Source: Mesostigma viride
Taxonomy: Eukaryota > Streptophyta > Mesostigmatophyceae > Mesostigmatales > Mesostigmataceae
Assembly: GCA_009746045.1 (NCBI GenBank)
Contig: RPFO01001778.1
Coordinates: forward strand, 1 to 64,000
Length of the DNA stretch: 64,000 nt
Direction of reading: 5' to 3'
Positions within the stretch are counted from its first letter, which is position 1. Each line of letters starts with the position of its first letter. The notes under the pieces are model-generated. The model had not been told where the DNA came from. It saw only the letters and a list, made by a program, of their open reading frames with translations, and did not search any database. Of the stretch, positions 22,640 through 33,472 are shown one piece after another. A program made the position numbers and the translations under genes.

Positions 22640-23225
22640 GTTTTATTTACCAAGTGACTGGTATTTTATGCACAGCATTTAGAACATAATTACGAGCTTG
22701 TTCACACCTTGATTGTACACCTTAAGACATTGTATCATAATTGATGTTGTCAACATCATTCGCCATGTTCAATCCATATAATATGTGTCCAAGTGACCAT
22801 TAATGCTGCCATATGTCACTGATGGTACATATGTTAAACGTTAGTTTAAGAACTGAGATTTGGCATTGTCATCATGACGTTGGACCCGAATTCAATGTGT
22901 GTGCAAGTTTTGGGTCAAGTGGAATCATATTGGATGCAATCTGCATGATTTGACTTATGCAAAATGAAAGAAATGAGCAAAAACTGCATTTTTTATGCTA
23001 TTGACTGTCACAAATAGGTCTATAGGTGACCTCAACCTTGGTGCATGCTTTACCTGGCCTTTGTAAATTATGCATTTAAGTTGTGTGCCTTGTTTGAAAT
23101 GGTTATGGCCCTCTTGGATGTAAAAAACTAATTAAATTGTAATAAATTTGACTTTTTATGCTGTCAAACGTCACCAACATGTTGAAGGTGGGGTGCAAAC
23201 TGAGACTTCACAATGTCATCATGAT
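22640..23225. repeat. Degenerate AT-rich satellite, period about 162 bp
   Basis: TTTTTATGCTGT..ACGTCAC-type landmarks recur at about 22,989, 23,151 and, after an interrupting LINE copy, about 24,180. ATTGTCATCATGA recurs at 22,877 and 23,213. No ORF. The satellite resumes at 24,066-24,230. Confidence 0.65.
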
Positions 23226-24065
23226 TAAAAATTAAAATTAAATTATAACATGCCTCCGTTGGGAGATCATGGAGCACATATTCCTTGATGGTTGGGTGGG
23301 GTGGAAGGAGCCGCGTAATCGAACTATTACCTAATAACTCTAATCTAGCTAGTCTAGAAAAATCCTAACTACCCTACTCATCAAAACGCCTCCTCCGCTT
23401 GGGGGGAGGTGGTTTGCCCACAGGGTCGGGCGTGTGAGCCTTGACAATCCTCTTCCACCGCGTCTTGTTCTGCATGGCAGTCCAAAGAAGGGAGAGAGAG
23501 TGGATGCGGTATTCAAACTGGGCTGGGACCAATAGGTCATCCAGCAACATCTGTACGTAGTTCGTGACATGTTTCCCTACCTTTTTGGGAATATCCTTGG
23601 GGCCAGGCCAGGTCAGAATGTGCCGTCCTGGCTGGCCAAGCCGCTGGGGGCCGGCCAGACCAAGGGCGGTGTCGACCTGGCTGGTGCGAGCAAGGTGTCC
23701 TACAAATGCTATCCTACGCTGTCTAATCTCGTCCGAAATACGGGGCATGCCCTGATACAAAGACTCTGATGACGGGCGCCTTGGAAAACCCTACGTTGAG
23801 GACCTGTCGGAGCATCCTGTAAACTGTGCCGTCTAGCCTAGATGCCAGTGTGGGTGTGATTGTCCACGCCTCGGCGCCATACGTGAGCACCGTAAGGACG
23901 AGGACCTTGAAGAGCATGCGCTTAATTGCGGTGGTTGCCCAGGCCCTTGGAGCGCCAGTGGGTGTTGAGCGAACGAAGCCTAGCCCAGGCCAGGCCGATG
24001 CGGGTGTCCACATCGTCGGCGGTGTCAGGGAGCCAGCTCCCTAATCATAGTCATCCCTAATCATA
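23226..24065 (-). mobile_element. LINE-A copy, 5'-truncated, with 11-bp target duplication
   Basis: A minus-strand copy of the C-terminal part of the LINE-A reverse transcriptase ORF, broken by frameshifts. Recognisable pieces are VLTVLTYGAEAWT, RISDEIRQRRIAFVGHLAR and VGKPPPPKRRRRFDE. The 3' UTR and the CTCCCAACGGAG hairpin with an AT-rich tail lie at the left. GTCATCATGAT flanks the copy at 23,215-23,225 and 24,066-24,076 as a target-site duplication. The 5' junction has a small filler (CTAATCATAGTCATC twice). Confidence 0.85.
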
Positions 24066-24329
24066 GTCATCATGATGGAGGACTATAATTCAGTTTGCAT
24101 GCAAGTTTCTGGGTCAATTGAATAAAATTTGATGTTGATTGCTTGAGCTCTATATGTGCAAAAATGTCAAAAACCATGTACCTTATGCTGTTATACGTCA
24201 CAGTTAACCTTGCCAGGGTTGTCCGATGACCCCCAATTTTGGGGGGTAAACACTACCATATATGTGCTCGCTTGGGTACAAAGCAAAAAAATATAAAAAT
24301 ATAAAGAAATAAAATATATATATTTTTTT

Positions 24330-24575
24330 TTGTATAGCCATGATGATCTTCCCCCTCACAGGCATGCTCCCCCCTTACCCGGGCAAAGCGTGATAGACCA
24401 TGAGGGTGCAGGTGCCCTGGTGCACCTAGAGCAGGGGTAGCTTACATTCCCACCCTTGCATGAAGTGAGCCTAGAATGTATTAAAAGCCATATGCCCCTT
24501 CTCAGGGCTATGTGCTACATCTACTCCCAACGGAGTGATGTTGATAATTAATTAATTAATTAATTAATCGGGTCC
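24330..24575 (+). mobile_element. Half-LINE 3' UTR fragment with tail
   Basis: Matches the 3' end of the element at 41,633-43,556: the GCCATGATGATCTTCC segment, the AGAGCA.GGGTAGCTTACATTC segment, then CTCCCAACGGAG and an (ATTA)n tail. It is truncated at the 5' end, with no coding sequence. Confidence 0.75.
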
Positions 24576-24654
24576 GAAACCTGGGTTCAACATGTTTTAG
24601 CAAGCCAGTCAAATAATTTTTTGGCCAGACAGTGCCAAAAAAATTTGATGTGTA

Positions 24655-25215
24655 CCTTCAGCTCCGGCAGAGCGCAGGGGGGAAGCTGGTATACTGGAGG
24701 GGGGCGGTCATCCACGTTGACCACAAGCCAGGCTGGCAGGCACCTCCTGCCACCTCAGACTAGGGAATATATACCAGTAGTGTACATTAGTCAGGCTTAG
24801 CCTAACATGTGGCCCACGCGCATGTGCGCCCATAATGGCCCCCATGGATGATGCCCTCCGAATTAAGCCACGCCATGCCTATAATGGGACCTCCCATGGA
24901 TGTTGCATTAAGAATTTAGCCATGCTATGCCTATGCAGAGAGACGCTCTCTGTTGAGAAGCCAGGCCCTAGCCCTTGTATAGCCATGATGATCTTCCCCC
25001 ACATGACAGGCTCCCCCTTAGCTGGGCATAGCTTGATAGATCTGACATGGGGGTGCAGGTGCCCTGGCGCACCTAGAGCAAGGGTAGCTTACATTCCCAC
25101 CCCTGCAGGAAGTAGCCCAGAATGTATTAAAAGCCATATGCCCCTTCTCAGGGATATGTGCTACATGTACTCCCAACGGAGTTATGTTCCTAATTAAATT
25201 TATTAACTGGGTTAA
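24655..25215 (+). mobile_element. Half-LINE copy, 5'-truncated in the ORF1 C-terminus
   Basis: Starts with the last about 30 codons of ORF1 (GGKLVYWRGAVIHVDHKP) and contains the complete 3' UTR, closely matching 43,040-43,550. It ends with CTCCCAACGGAG at 25,161-25,172 and an AT-rich tail. Confidence 0.8.
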
Positions 25216-25381
25216 TGGATGATGCTTGCGTTTGACCGCGTATGGCATTCATAGCGATTCGGGCCGCGGTGCCCACACCCCTGTAACTAGGACCTAGATA
25301 GCTTACACCATGCATTCCATCCCATGTTCCCCTCCCACTGAGGACTTATGCTCACGTGGTCAACGCAGTCACGTGTATATT

Positions 25382-28300
25382 AATTAATTAATGGATGATT
25401 AATCAATTAAATAATTAATTAATTAATTAATTAATTAATTAATTAGACTCGTGCTCCCGTTGGGGAGTCACGGAGCATTAACCCCGATGGATGGATGGAT
25501 GCCGGGGTGCAAATAGTCCTACCGGTCTAATATCTACTATCTACATCAGCTACCTACAACATCTATCTAAACAACATCACTAACTACAACATCTATCTAA
25601 ACAACATCACGCTACCCTAGCCCTGGGAGCTGTCTGACGTGCCTCCCGCGGGTTTGCACACGCGGTCGCTTCCCCACAGGGGGGGGCTCGTTGTCCTCTA
25701 TGACCTGGGCCCACTTGGCCTTGTCCCTCATCTTCTTCCAAATCACGGAGAGGCCTATAGGCCCCCCATGTCCTCTACTATAGCTGTTCTTTGAAGGTGC
25801 GGGCCTTGCGGCGTCTAACATCACGGGGCCCGGCCCACGTCAGGAGGTGCCGGCCAGGCTGAGCTGGGCGCAGGCTCGCGGGGGGGCCACGTGAGGACCG
25901 TGTCTACCTGGTTGGTGCGAGCTAGGTGCCCTACGAGCTGCAGGCGCCGCTGCTTAATGGTGCTGGTGATATATGGCATGCCCTGGTAAAGGTCCTCATT
26001 GCGGACATGAGCAGCATATCCTACTCTGAAAATGGATCGCGGCATGTTGGTGACCGCGCCGTCCAGCTTGCGGGCGAGGTCGGCGGTGAGGGTCCACGTC
26101 TCGGCCCCATACGTGAGAACACGAAGGACGAGGACAGGTCCTGTTTCTCGATCTTGCCAAGGGGCTTGCGCCACAGGGCCCGGTAATGGCGTAAAGCGTG
26201 CCATGCAGGCGAGGGAGATGCGATGCATGGTCCACATCAGCCTCGCAGCTGGAAAGCAGGCTGCCCAGCAGCTTGACGCGGTCCCGATACAGGACGCGAG
26301 AGCCGGCCGTCAAGGAGATAGAGGGGTGGCGGTGAGTGGGTGAGCCCAACCGCCAGGGCCTCCGTCTTCTTGCTGACCTCAAGCCCCACTGCACGCGCCT
26401 CGATAGCCAGGCACTAGGCAGTCAAGCCATGTCTGCACGTGTCCAGTGTCCTCGAAGAGGGTGGTGTCGTCTGCGTAGATGATGTCCGCCAGCCGAATCT
26501 CCGTTTCCGCTCCGCCATGCCAGAAGTGGTTGGCAACCTGCACCCCTGGTTCCGGCCTACCCACGATGCGGGCAAATCGCTTGCGCGCCTGAATCATTAC
26601 GTATTCGACAACAATAGCGAACAGGTAGGGCGACAGCACGCAGCCCTGCCACACACCCTTCTGTAAAGGGCATGGTGGCGTGGTCCCGTAAGAAGTGGGC
26701 ACCGAAGTGGTGGACCCCTCATACAGGTTGCGGATGACAGCAATAAGGGGTCGGGGGATCCGGAACAGCTCGAGGATGTCCCATAGCGCACTGCCAGAAA
26801 ACCGAATCGAAGGCTTTGATGAAGTCCACCAGCACAAGGTGCAAAGGGGACTCACCAGGCTGATCGAAGGCGTTGCAGTTCCTCCACAAGTCGGCGAGTA
26901 GCGAAGAGCGCCTGTACTGTGTTGCGACCTGAACGGAAGCCGTGCTGAGTCTCGCTGAGGTGACCGTCCAGGGCGCCGTGCGCAGGCGGTTCAGGATGTC
27001 AGAGCCGCATAAGAAGCTTGAGGGGGGCACTTTGGATGCACACCCCTCTGTAGTTGCCGGGGTCGGCTGGCGACCCCTTGTTCTTGTACAGCATCGTGCG
27101 AAAACTGTGTTGCCAGGCTGCTGGAGGCGGTTGCGACGACAGCAGAAGGCGGTTGCAGATATCCTGGAAGAGATTAGAGAAGCATATAACACCGGTGTCC
27201 TCAAAATCAGCTGCAAGTTTCACAACTGCGGCAGGAATCTGATCGGAGCCGGTGGCTGCGTCATAACGCAGACGCTGGACCGCCTCCGTGACCTCGCGAG
27301 AGGTGAAAGGAGGCATGTCTGACGGGTCGCCAAGTGGGCCGATCAGCGGGGGGACTACTATAGGTAGTCCGCCGCTGACCTGGGCGGGGCCGGGGGCCCA
27401 GCGGGGCCGGCCAGGGCAGCCGGGCGGGCGGCGGCGGCTGGGAGCAGGGGCGGGGGCGGCGCAGCTGTCCCCACGACCTCGGCCGTGGCCGTGGCCCAGG
27501 TACGAAGCCGCTTGGCTGGGGGGCCAGGAACGTCGTGGCGGTGGGGCCGGCCGAGGCCGTCCGGGTGCCCGAGGCGCTTGTACCAGAACCAGGCCCCTTT
27601 GCCGTCGTGCTTCTGCTGGCAGCTGCGCAGGTCCTTGACCATCTGCTGAGCGTCGGCCTTCTCAGCCTGCTCGTAGGCAACCCGCAAAGCCGCTTGCAGC
27701 CCAGGTTTGGCGGTCGGATCTCTGTTGTGGCGGAGCATCTGCCGAGCGGCGACCATGCATGCACTGTCGGTGCGTGGCGGTGGACAGCAAGCTGTCGGCG
27801 CGGAGGCAAGGAGGGGAGAGTGCGGGCAGCCAGACTGTACTTGGCATGCAGCGATACCGCGGAGGATCACTGAAATATCACCTGGCGGCGGAATGGCGTG
27901 TAACTGCTGGCGGCTGCCCCTGGCGTCGAAGACTGCCAGAAAGTCGTCCCGGCGCGACATAGCGGCCTGCTCTTCTGCTGACATCTTGTCGGCATCCTTC
28001 AGCACAATCCGGAGCACCTTGAGATCTGGCTGAGGCGCCAGCTGTCGCGATGGTTTCACTGACCCCAGGAAACCGCAATCTGATGCGAGCGAGCACGAGA
28101 AGGTGATCAGATTCCACCGTGCTGACAGAATCTTGCAGGACACGAGCATCGACAAAGTTTAAGGGGCGCTGAGCCCGGCGTACGCAGATATAGTCAAGGC
28201 ACACCACCCGATCCGACCGTCGGCCCAAAAAAGGTGGCAAGCTGCTCAGCGGGGCGTGCGAAAGAAGCATTGCATGCAACCAGCGCAGATTCTGCCAGCA

Positions 28301-28727
28301 GATTTGCAAATAAAGCCGTGTTACCGTTGGCTGTCGTGTTGGTTGGGGAGTACTGAGCACCCCTAGTGCCAACTGGCAGCGTGGCGTTGGCGTCGAGCAG
28401 CATAACCAGGACGGTGCCGAGCTGGGATGCATATGTTGGCCTCCTTGATCCTCCTTGATCGAGGGCGCTGAAGAAGGCCTCACGTTCTGCCTGAGCTCGA
28501 CCCGCATGTGGTGCATATCCCACGATAACGGTTAGCGTGTGGTGTGAATGGCCCTCAGTGGCCGAAAAGTGGCCACTAGCACACGCGGGGACCGCAGCAC
28601 GATGGACTGGAGGTGCTCTGATGCTGCCGGCGAGCACAAGAGGCCCACACCACCTTGACCCGGCGCGTCGCCTCCACCATAATGGAACCGCCAGCCCGCA
28701 CGAAGGTCGTCGACCAGCAGACCGATA
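25382..28727 (-). mobile_element. LINE-B: degenerate APE/RT non-LTR retrotransposon
   Basis: The 3' end is at the left: an (ATTA)n tail, then the hairpin GGAGTCACGGAGC..CCAACGGGAGCACGAG read on the minus strand (25,446-25,478). Going 5' on the minus strand are RT fragments (IIYADDTTL near 26,450, QKGVWQGCVLSPYLF near 26,620, GNYRGVCIQSAPLK near 27,020, RLRYDAATGSDQIP near 27,260), a Pro/Ala-rich linker, then endonuclease fragments (ESDHLLVLARIRLRF near 28,090, LLDANATLPVG near 28,390). At least six frame changes make it a pseudoelement. Architecture parallels LINE-A but the sequence is clearly diverged. Its 5' end abuts a half-LINE 3' UTR piece. Confidence 0.8.
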
Positions 28728-28916
28728 ATGGATGATGCTATAAGAATTTAGCCAAGCCCTGCCTATATAATGGGACCCCCCATATGGATGATGCATGAAG
28801 AATTTAGCTAAGCTCTGCCTATGCAGAGAGCTACTCTCTGCTGAGAAGCCATGCACTAGCCATCAAGTTTAGCCATGATGATCTTCCACCCCATTAAAAA
28901 ATTAAATTAAATAACA
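28728..28916 (+). mobile_element. Half-LINE 3' UTR fragment
   Basis: Contains the GGATGATGC..AGAATTTAGCC and TATGCAGAGAG..CTCTCTG.TGAGAAGCC segments of the half-LINE 3' UTR (compare 24,845-24,990 and 43,215-43,370). It ends in (TTAAA)n without the terminal hairpin. Confidence 0.65.
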
Positions 28917-29084
28917 ACATGCCCCCTTCTACAGAAGGTTCCAGCCGTGTTCAGCCCGTCTCACGTGTCGAGACTGAACAAGTCTCGAGTGCATGGACAC
29001 GTGTGCAGTACTCCTACACACACAGATCTCGAATGATTTATCTAGTGCAAAATCCGAATGGCTTGCATCACTCCCCGGAAAGGA

Positions 29085-29855
29085 GAACTTTTGCGGTTGG
29101 ACTGTAGGTGTCAGCTGGCGATGCCTCAGGATCAGGAGACGTCCGTCCTATATAGTCAGCAAAAGTTGGTGCGAGAGGTCCCCAGTTCGATTCCGGCCTG
29201 GATTCATTTGCAGATCGCGTTTTCCGCGGACCGGCACTGAACGCAAATGGTTTTCACCTTTGCGGAGTGCCACATCAGAATAACCATGTGCCTCCGTTGG
29301 GAGGTCATGAAGCACATATTCCATGTTGGATGGGTGGAGGTCACGAACATGTCACGAACTACATCCAGATGTTGCTGGACGACCTAGTGGTCCATGCAGC
29401 CCAGTTTGAACACCGCACCCATTCTCTTTCCCTTCTTTGGACTGCCATGCAGAACAAGACGCGGTGGCAGAAGATTGTCAAGGCTCACACGCCATGCAGC
29501 CCCTGTGGGCAAGCCCCCTCCCCCCAAGAGGAGGCGGCGTTTTGATGAGTAGTGTTGTTAGGATTTTTCTAGACTAGATAGCTTAGAGTTAGGTTAGTTC
29601 GATTACGCGGCTCCTTCCACTCCACCCACCCATCAAGGAATATGTGCTACATGATCTCCCAACGGAGGCATGTTATTCTGATGTGGCACTCCGCAAATGT
29701 GAAAACCATTTGCGTTCAGTGCCGGTCCGCGGAAAACGCGATCTGCAAATGAATCCAGGCCGGAATCGAACTGGGGACCTCTCGCACAAACTTTTGCTGA
29801 CTATAGGACGGACGTCTCCTGATCCTGAGGCATCGCCAGCTGACACCTACATAAC
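29085..29855. repeat. Large inverted repeat of tRNA-like SINE plus LINE tail around a LINE fragment
   Basis: The arms (about 29,100-29,340 and 29,610-29,850) are imperfect reverse complements. Each arm consists of a segment with a Pol III B-box-like AGTTCGATTCC (T-arm of a tRNA), followed by a LINE-A 3' end with the CTCCCAACGGAG hairpin. The centre (about 29,346-29,610, plus strand) is the LINE-A RT C-terminus (NYIQMLLDDLVV, TRWQKIVKAHTP). The T-stem pairs poorly, so this is a tRNA-derived SINE candidate and not a functional tRNA. Confidence 0.6.
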
Positions 29856-29867
29856 GCAGTCACGTGT

Positions 29868-31915
29868 CTATTAATTAATTAATTAATCTCCCAACGGAGG
29901 CCTGCATGTTATCATTTAATTTTAATTTAATTTAATGGGTGGAGGTGGGAGAAGCCGCGTAATCGAACTAAAATTAAATTAAATTAAATTAAATTAAATT
30001 AAATTAAATTAAATTAAATTAAATTAAATTAAATTATAACATGCCTCCGTTGGGAGATCATGTAGCACATATTCCAGGTTGGATGGGTGGAGTGGAGTAA
30101 GCCGCGTAATCGAACTAACCTAACTCTAAGCTATATCTAGTCTAGAAAAGCCTATCTACGCTACTCATCAAAACGGCTCCTCCTCTAATTGGGGGGAGGC
30201 GGCTTGCCCACAGGGGCTGGCGTGTGAGCCTTGACAATCTTCTGCCACCGCTTCTTGTCCTGCATGACAGTCCAGAGAAGGGAGAGAGAGGGGATTAAAT
30301 TAAAATTAAATTAAATTATAACATGCCTCCCTCGGGAGATATCATGTAGCACATATTCCATGAGGGATGGGTGGGGTGGAGGAAGCCGCGTAAGAGAGGG
30401 GATGCGGTACTCAAACTGGGCTGGGACCACTAGCTAGGTCGTCCAGCAACATCTGGGTATAGGTCATGGCATGTTTCCCTACCCTTTTAGGAATGTTCTT
30501 GGGGCCAGGCCAGGTCAAAATATGCCGCCCTGGTTGGCCGAGCCGCTGGGGACCGGCCAGACCAAGGGCGGTGTCGACCTGGCTGGTGCGAGCAAGATGT
30601 CCTACAAATGCTATCCTACGCTGCCTAATCTCATCCGAAATACGAGGCATACCGTGATACAAAGACTCTAATGACCTGCGCTGAGAAAACCCTACATTCA
30701 GGACCTGTCGGAGCATCCTGGTTACCGTGCCGTCTAGCTTAGCTGCCAGTGTTGCCGTGAGTGTCCACGCCTCGGCGCCATACGTGAGCACCGTGCATGA
30801 GGACGAGGACCTTGAAGAGCATGCGCTTGCGGTGCTCGTCCAGGCCCTTGGAGCGCCAGTAGGTGTTGAGCGAACAAAGCCTAGCCCAGGTCAGGCCAAT
30901 GCGGACGTCCACATCGTCGGCGGTGTCAGGGAGCATGCTCCCCAACAGTTTGAAGCGGTCGCGGAATGGGACCTCCGTCCCGTCGAGCAGGCGCGGCAGT
31001 GGTGGACGACTGGCCGGAGGCCCCAATCACCATCGCCTCAGTTTTGACACTAATCTCCAACCCCACCGCCCTCGCCTCCAGGCCCAGACAGTCCAGCCAG
31101 GTCTGAATGTGCTCGGGGCGCGCGATGAGGGTGGTGTCGTCCGCATAAATCAGGTCAGCCAGGCGGTAACCCGTGCTAACCCCGCCGTGCCCACGCTCGT
31201 TAAGGATGTCCAAGCCTGGCTCGAACCCCTTAAGAGCAGTAAAGCGCGCACGTGCCTGGCGCATGACGTGGTCCACGACAATAATGAACAGGTATATGGA
31301 GACAGGACACAACCTTGCCACACCCCGTGGTGAAGGGGGAATGGTGGGGTGGTGCCTTCCGCAGTCCGCACTACTGCCTGTGAGCCCTCATACAGTCGGC
31401 GAATGGCAGCAATAAACGCTGGTGGCACTCGGTCCAGAGCTAGGATGGCCCAAAGAGCCTCCCAGAGGACCGTGTCAAAGGCCTTGATATAGTCAACAAA
31501 AATGAAGACCAGCGGCAAACTGTCAGGGCAAAGGCGACGCACCTCCTCCATCAACCGGCGCGCGCGACAAACACAGCCATGACAGCGTTACGACCACGAC
31601 GAAAACCCATCTGAGACTCACCCAGGTGTGGGTCCAGCGCGGCGCGGAGCCTGTACAGCATCATGCGCATGAAGACCTTCAGCGCGGCGCTCTGGAGGCA
31701 GACACCCCGGTAGTTACCGGGGTCAGCAGCAGAGCCCTTCTTGTACAGCATGACGTGGATGGCTGTCTGCATGCCACTCAGCAGGCGGAGGCTCGTCAGA
31801 AAGCAGGACACGGTTGCAGAACGCCAGCAGAAGATCCCTAACCGCTGGATCAGGGGTCTTCAGCAGCTTGAAGCAGAAAGGTGGTCGGCACCGACCGCCG
31901 CATCGTACCGACAAT
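29868..31915 (-). mobile_element. LINE-A copy, 5'-truncated, frameshifted, with nested insertions
   Basis: The 3' end is at the left, with an (AAATT)n tail of about a dozen units at 29,970-30,033, hairpin and 3' UTR. RT coding remains run to about 31,915 (YADDTTLIA near 31,140, GVWQGCVLSPY near 31,310, FVDYIKAFDTV near 31,495, GNYRGVCLQSAALKV near 31,700). Six or more frame changes are present. It is highly similar to the copy at 33,321-37,748 but interrupted at 30,296. Extra tail scraps at 29,868-29,965 show repeated insertion at the same place. Confidence 0.85.
30296..30392 (-). mobile_element. 97-bp LINE-A 3'-end micro-insertion
   Basis: Only the last part of a LINE-A 3' UTR, its hairpin (CTCCCGAGGGAG variant) and tail, inserted into the RT coding part of another LINE-A copy. 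It is flanked by the 11-bp duplication AGAGAGGGGAT (30,285-30,295 and 30,393-30,403). It codes for nothing. Confidence 0.8.
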
Positions 31916-32133
31916 CGAACTATCCTAACTCTAATTTATCAATTAATGAGACTCGTGCTCCCGTTGGGGAGTCACGGAGCATGACCTAACTCTAAGCTAT
32001 CTAGTCTAGAAAATCCTAACTATGTACACTACTCAGCAAAACGCCCCTTGCCAGGCCCCACCCCATGCCAGGCCTTTGAGCTCTGATACATCAAGTTGAG
32101 AGTGCTACATGTACTCCCAACGGAGTTATCAAG
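31916..32133. mobile_element. Composite of retroelement tails
   Basis: In order: a LINE-B type terminal hairpin on the minus strand (31,951-31,982), a scrap of the LINE-A 3' UTR on the minus strand (about 31,985-32,048), and a half-LINE tail with CTCCCAACGGAG on the plus strand (32,114-32,125). All are truncated. Confidence 0.6.
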
Positions 32134-33310
32134 GAGATAACCAGCCAAGTAGTTTTAAGGGGACGGTCCCGGCGCGAATATTTTTGGCGCCGAAAAATTC
32201 GCGGTACCCGTCCGTACCGTGAAAAAGTGGTGCACGGTGCGCGCACCCCTACCGGAGCTGGCCATGGCGACGTGCTTTCAGGCAGAGTAGAAAAAGATAG
32301 CTCGCGGAATGCAGAGAAACTGAGCGAATCTTAAAGACGATGAGTAAATGATACTACGTCGTAGCGGAGTTCGCGTTTTTTGCAGTGTCGATGATTTTAT
32401 TGATGACCATCGCCACGGGGGTCCAATCTGATGTTTTCGTCGAGAGGAATAAATTAGAATGCACGCTGGCGGCGGTGATTGTCAGATTTTATGGGCTTTA
32501 CCTAGCGTCAAGGATGCGTTTAAATTGTTATTGGTAAAGCTTTAAAAAATTTGCTGGGTTTCGGCAAGATTCCCGTCATTATCGGTAAGACACTCTCCAG
32601 GCTCGCGGGATGCGCGTCTTATTATTCCATGGAAGGTTGTTCTTTCTTGCGCCGCTGGGCGAAGGACAATTCCGGTAATGGTACGATCGTGTTATCAACG
32701 TGACCCTATGAATGTTTCGCTTCCTTTATGGGCTATCAACGCAAGTTTTCGGCTTTTTTCCGTGCAGTTAGCGCCAGGTATAATGCCATTCCGTGCTGCG
32801 CATCGCCAGATTCCTGGCACCTTTCAGTGGTTTTTATGTACGTTGCATGGCTGGAACGTGTCAAAGCGTGACCGTGGCATATCGTCAAGTTGTCAGGGAT
32901 TTGCTGAGTGGTTTCTTGGAAGGAGATTGCTAACAGCACTCAGTTTTGTGTGAATATTGACGCGGCCTTTCTTAGCAGAGGCTTCATTGTGGTAAGAGGC
33001 TCACAAGCTTGAGTTTGTTTCTTGGCAAACAATTGCGCTGGAAAGAAAGGTGGCAGTGGTTGTTCTGAGGGGCATACGTACTGCATGGGTGGAACTGCAC
33101 GTAGGTAGGGGTTATCGTTGTCTTGTTGGCCTTTCTCCCACTAAAATGGGAGAGCGCTAATTCATATGCTAGCAAGGCAAGGTAACCATGGTGAGAAGCC
33201 TTGGCAATCAGCATGTATGATGATTCTGCTTTCTCTGTGGACTGTCTGTTGTTACCCTTGTAGGGCAATTAGTGGATATGGCTTTCTAGGGTGTGTTTGA
33301 GCTTGGTTTT
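32134..33310. other. No gene recognised
   Basis: About 1.2 kb of unique sequence between LINE copies. The longest frame (32,678-32,953 plus, 91 codons) has no domain. I see no promoter, RNA gene or repeat that I can defend. Confidence 0.45.
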
Positions 33311-33472
33311 GGGATGATTAAATTAAATTAAATTAAATTATAACATGTCTCCGTTGGGAGATCATGTAGCACATATTCCAGGTTGGATGGGTCACTGGTG
33401 TGGAGGAAGCCGCGTAATCGAACTAACCTAACTAACTCTAAGCTATATCTAGTCTACAAAAGCCTATCTACG

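Noticed and set aside
29130-29210. Possible tRNA gene (AGTTCGATTCC)
   Set aside because: The T-stem has mismatches and no acceptor or anticodon stem can be paired; better explained as a tRNA-derived SINE.
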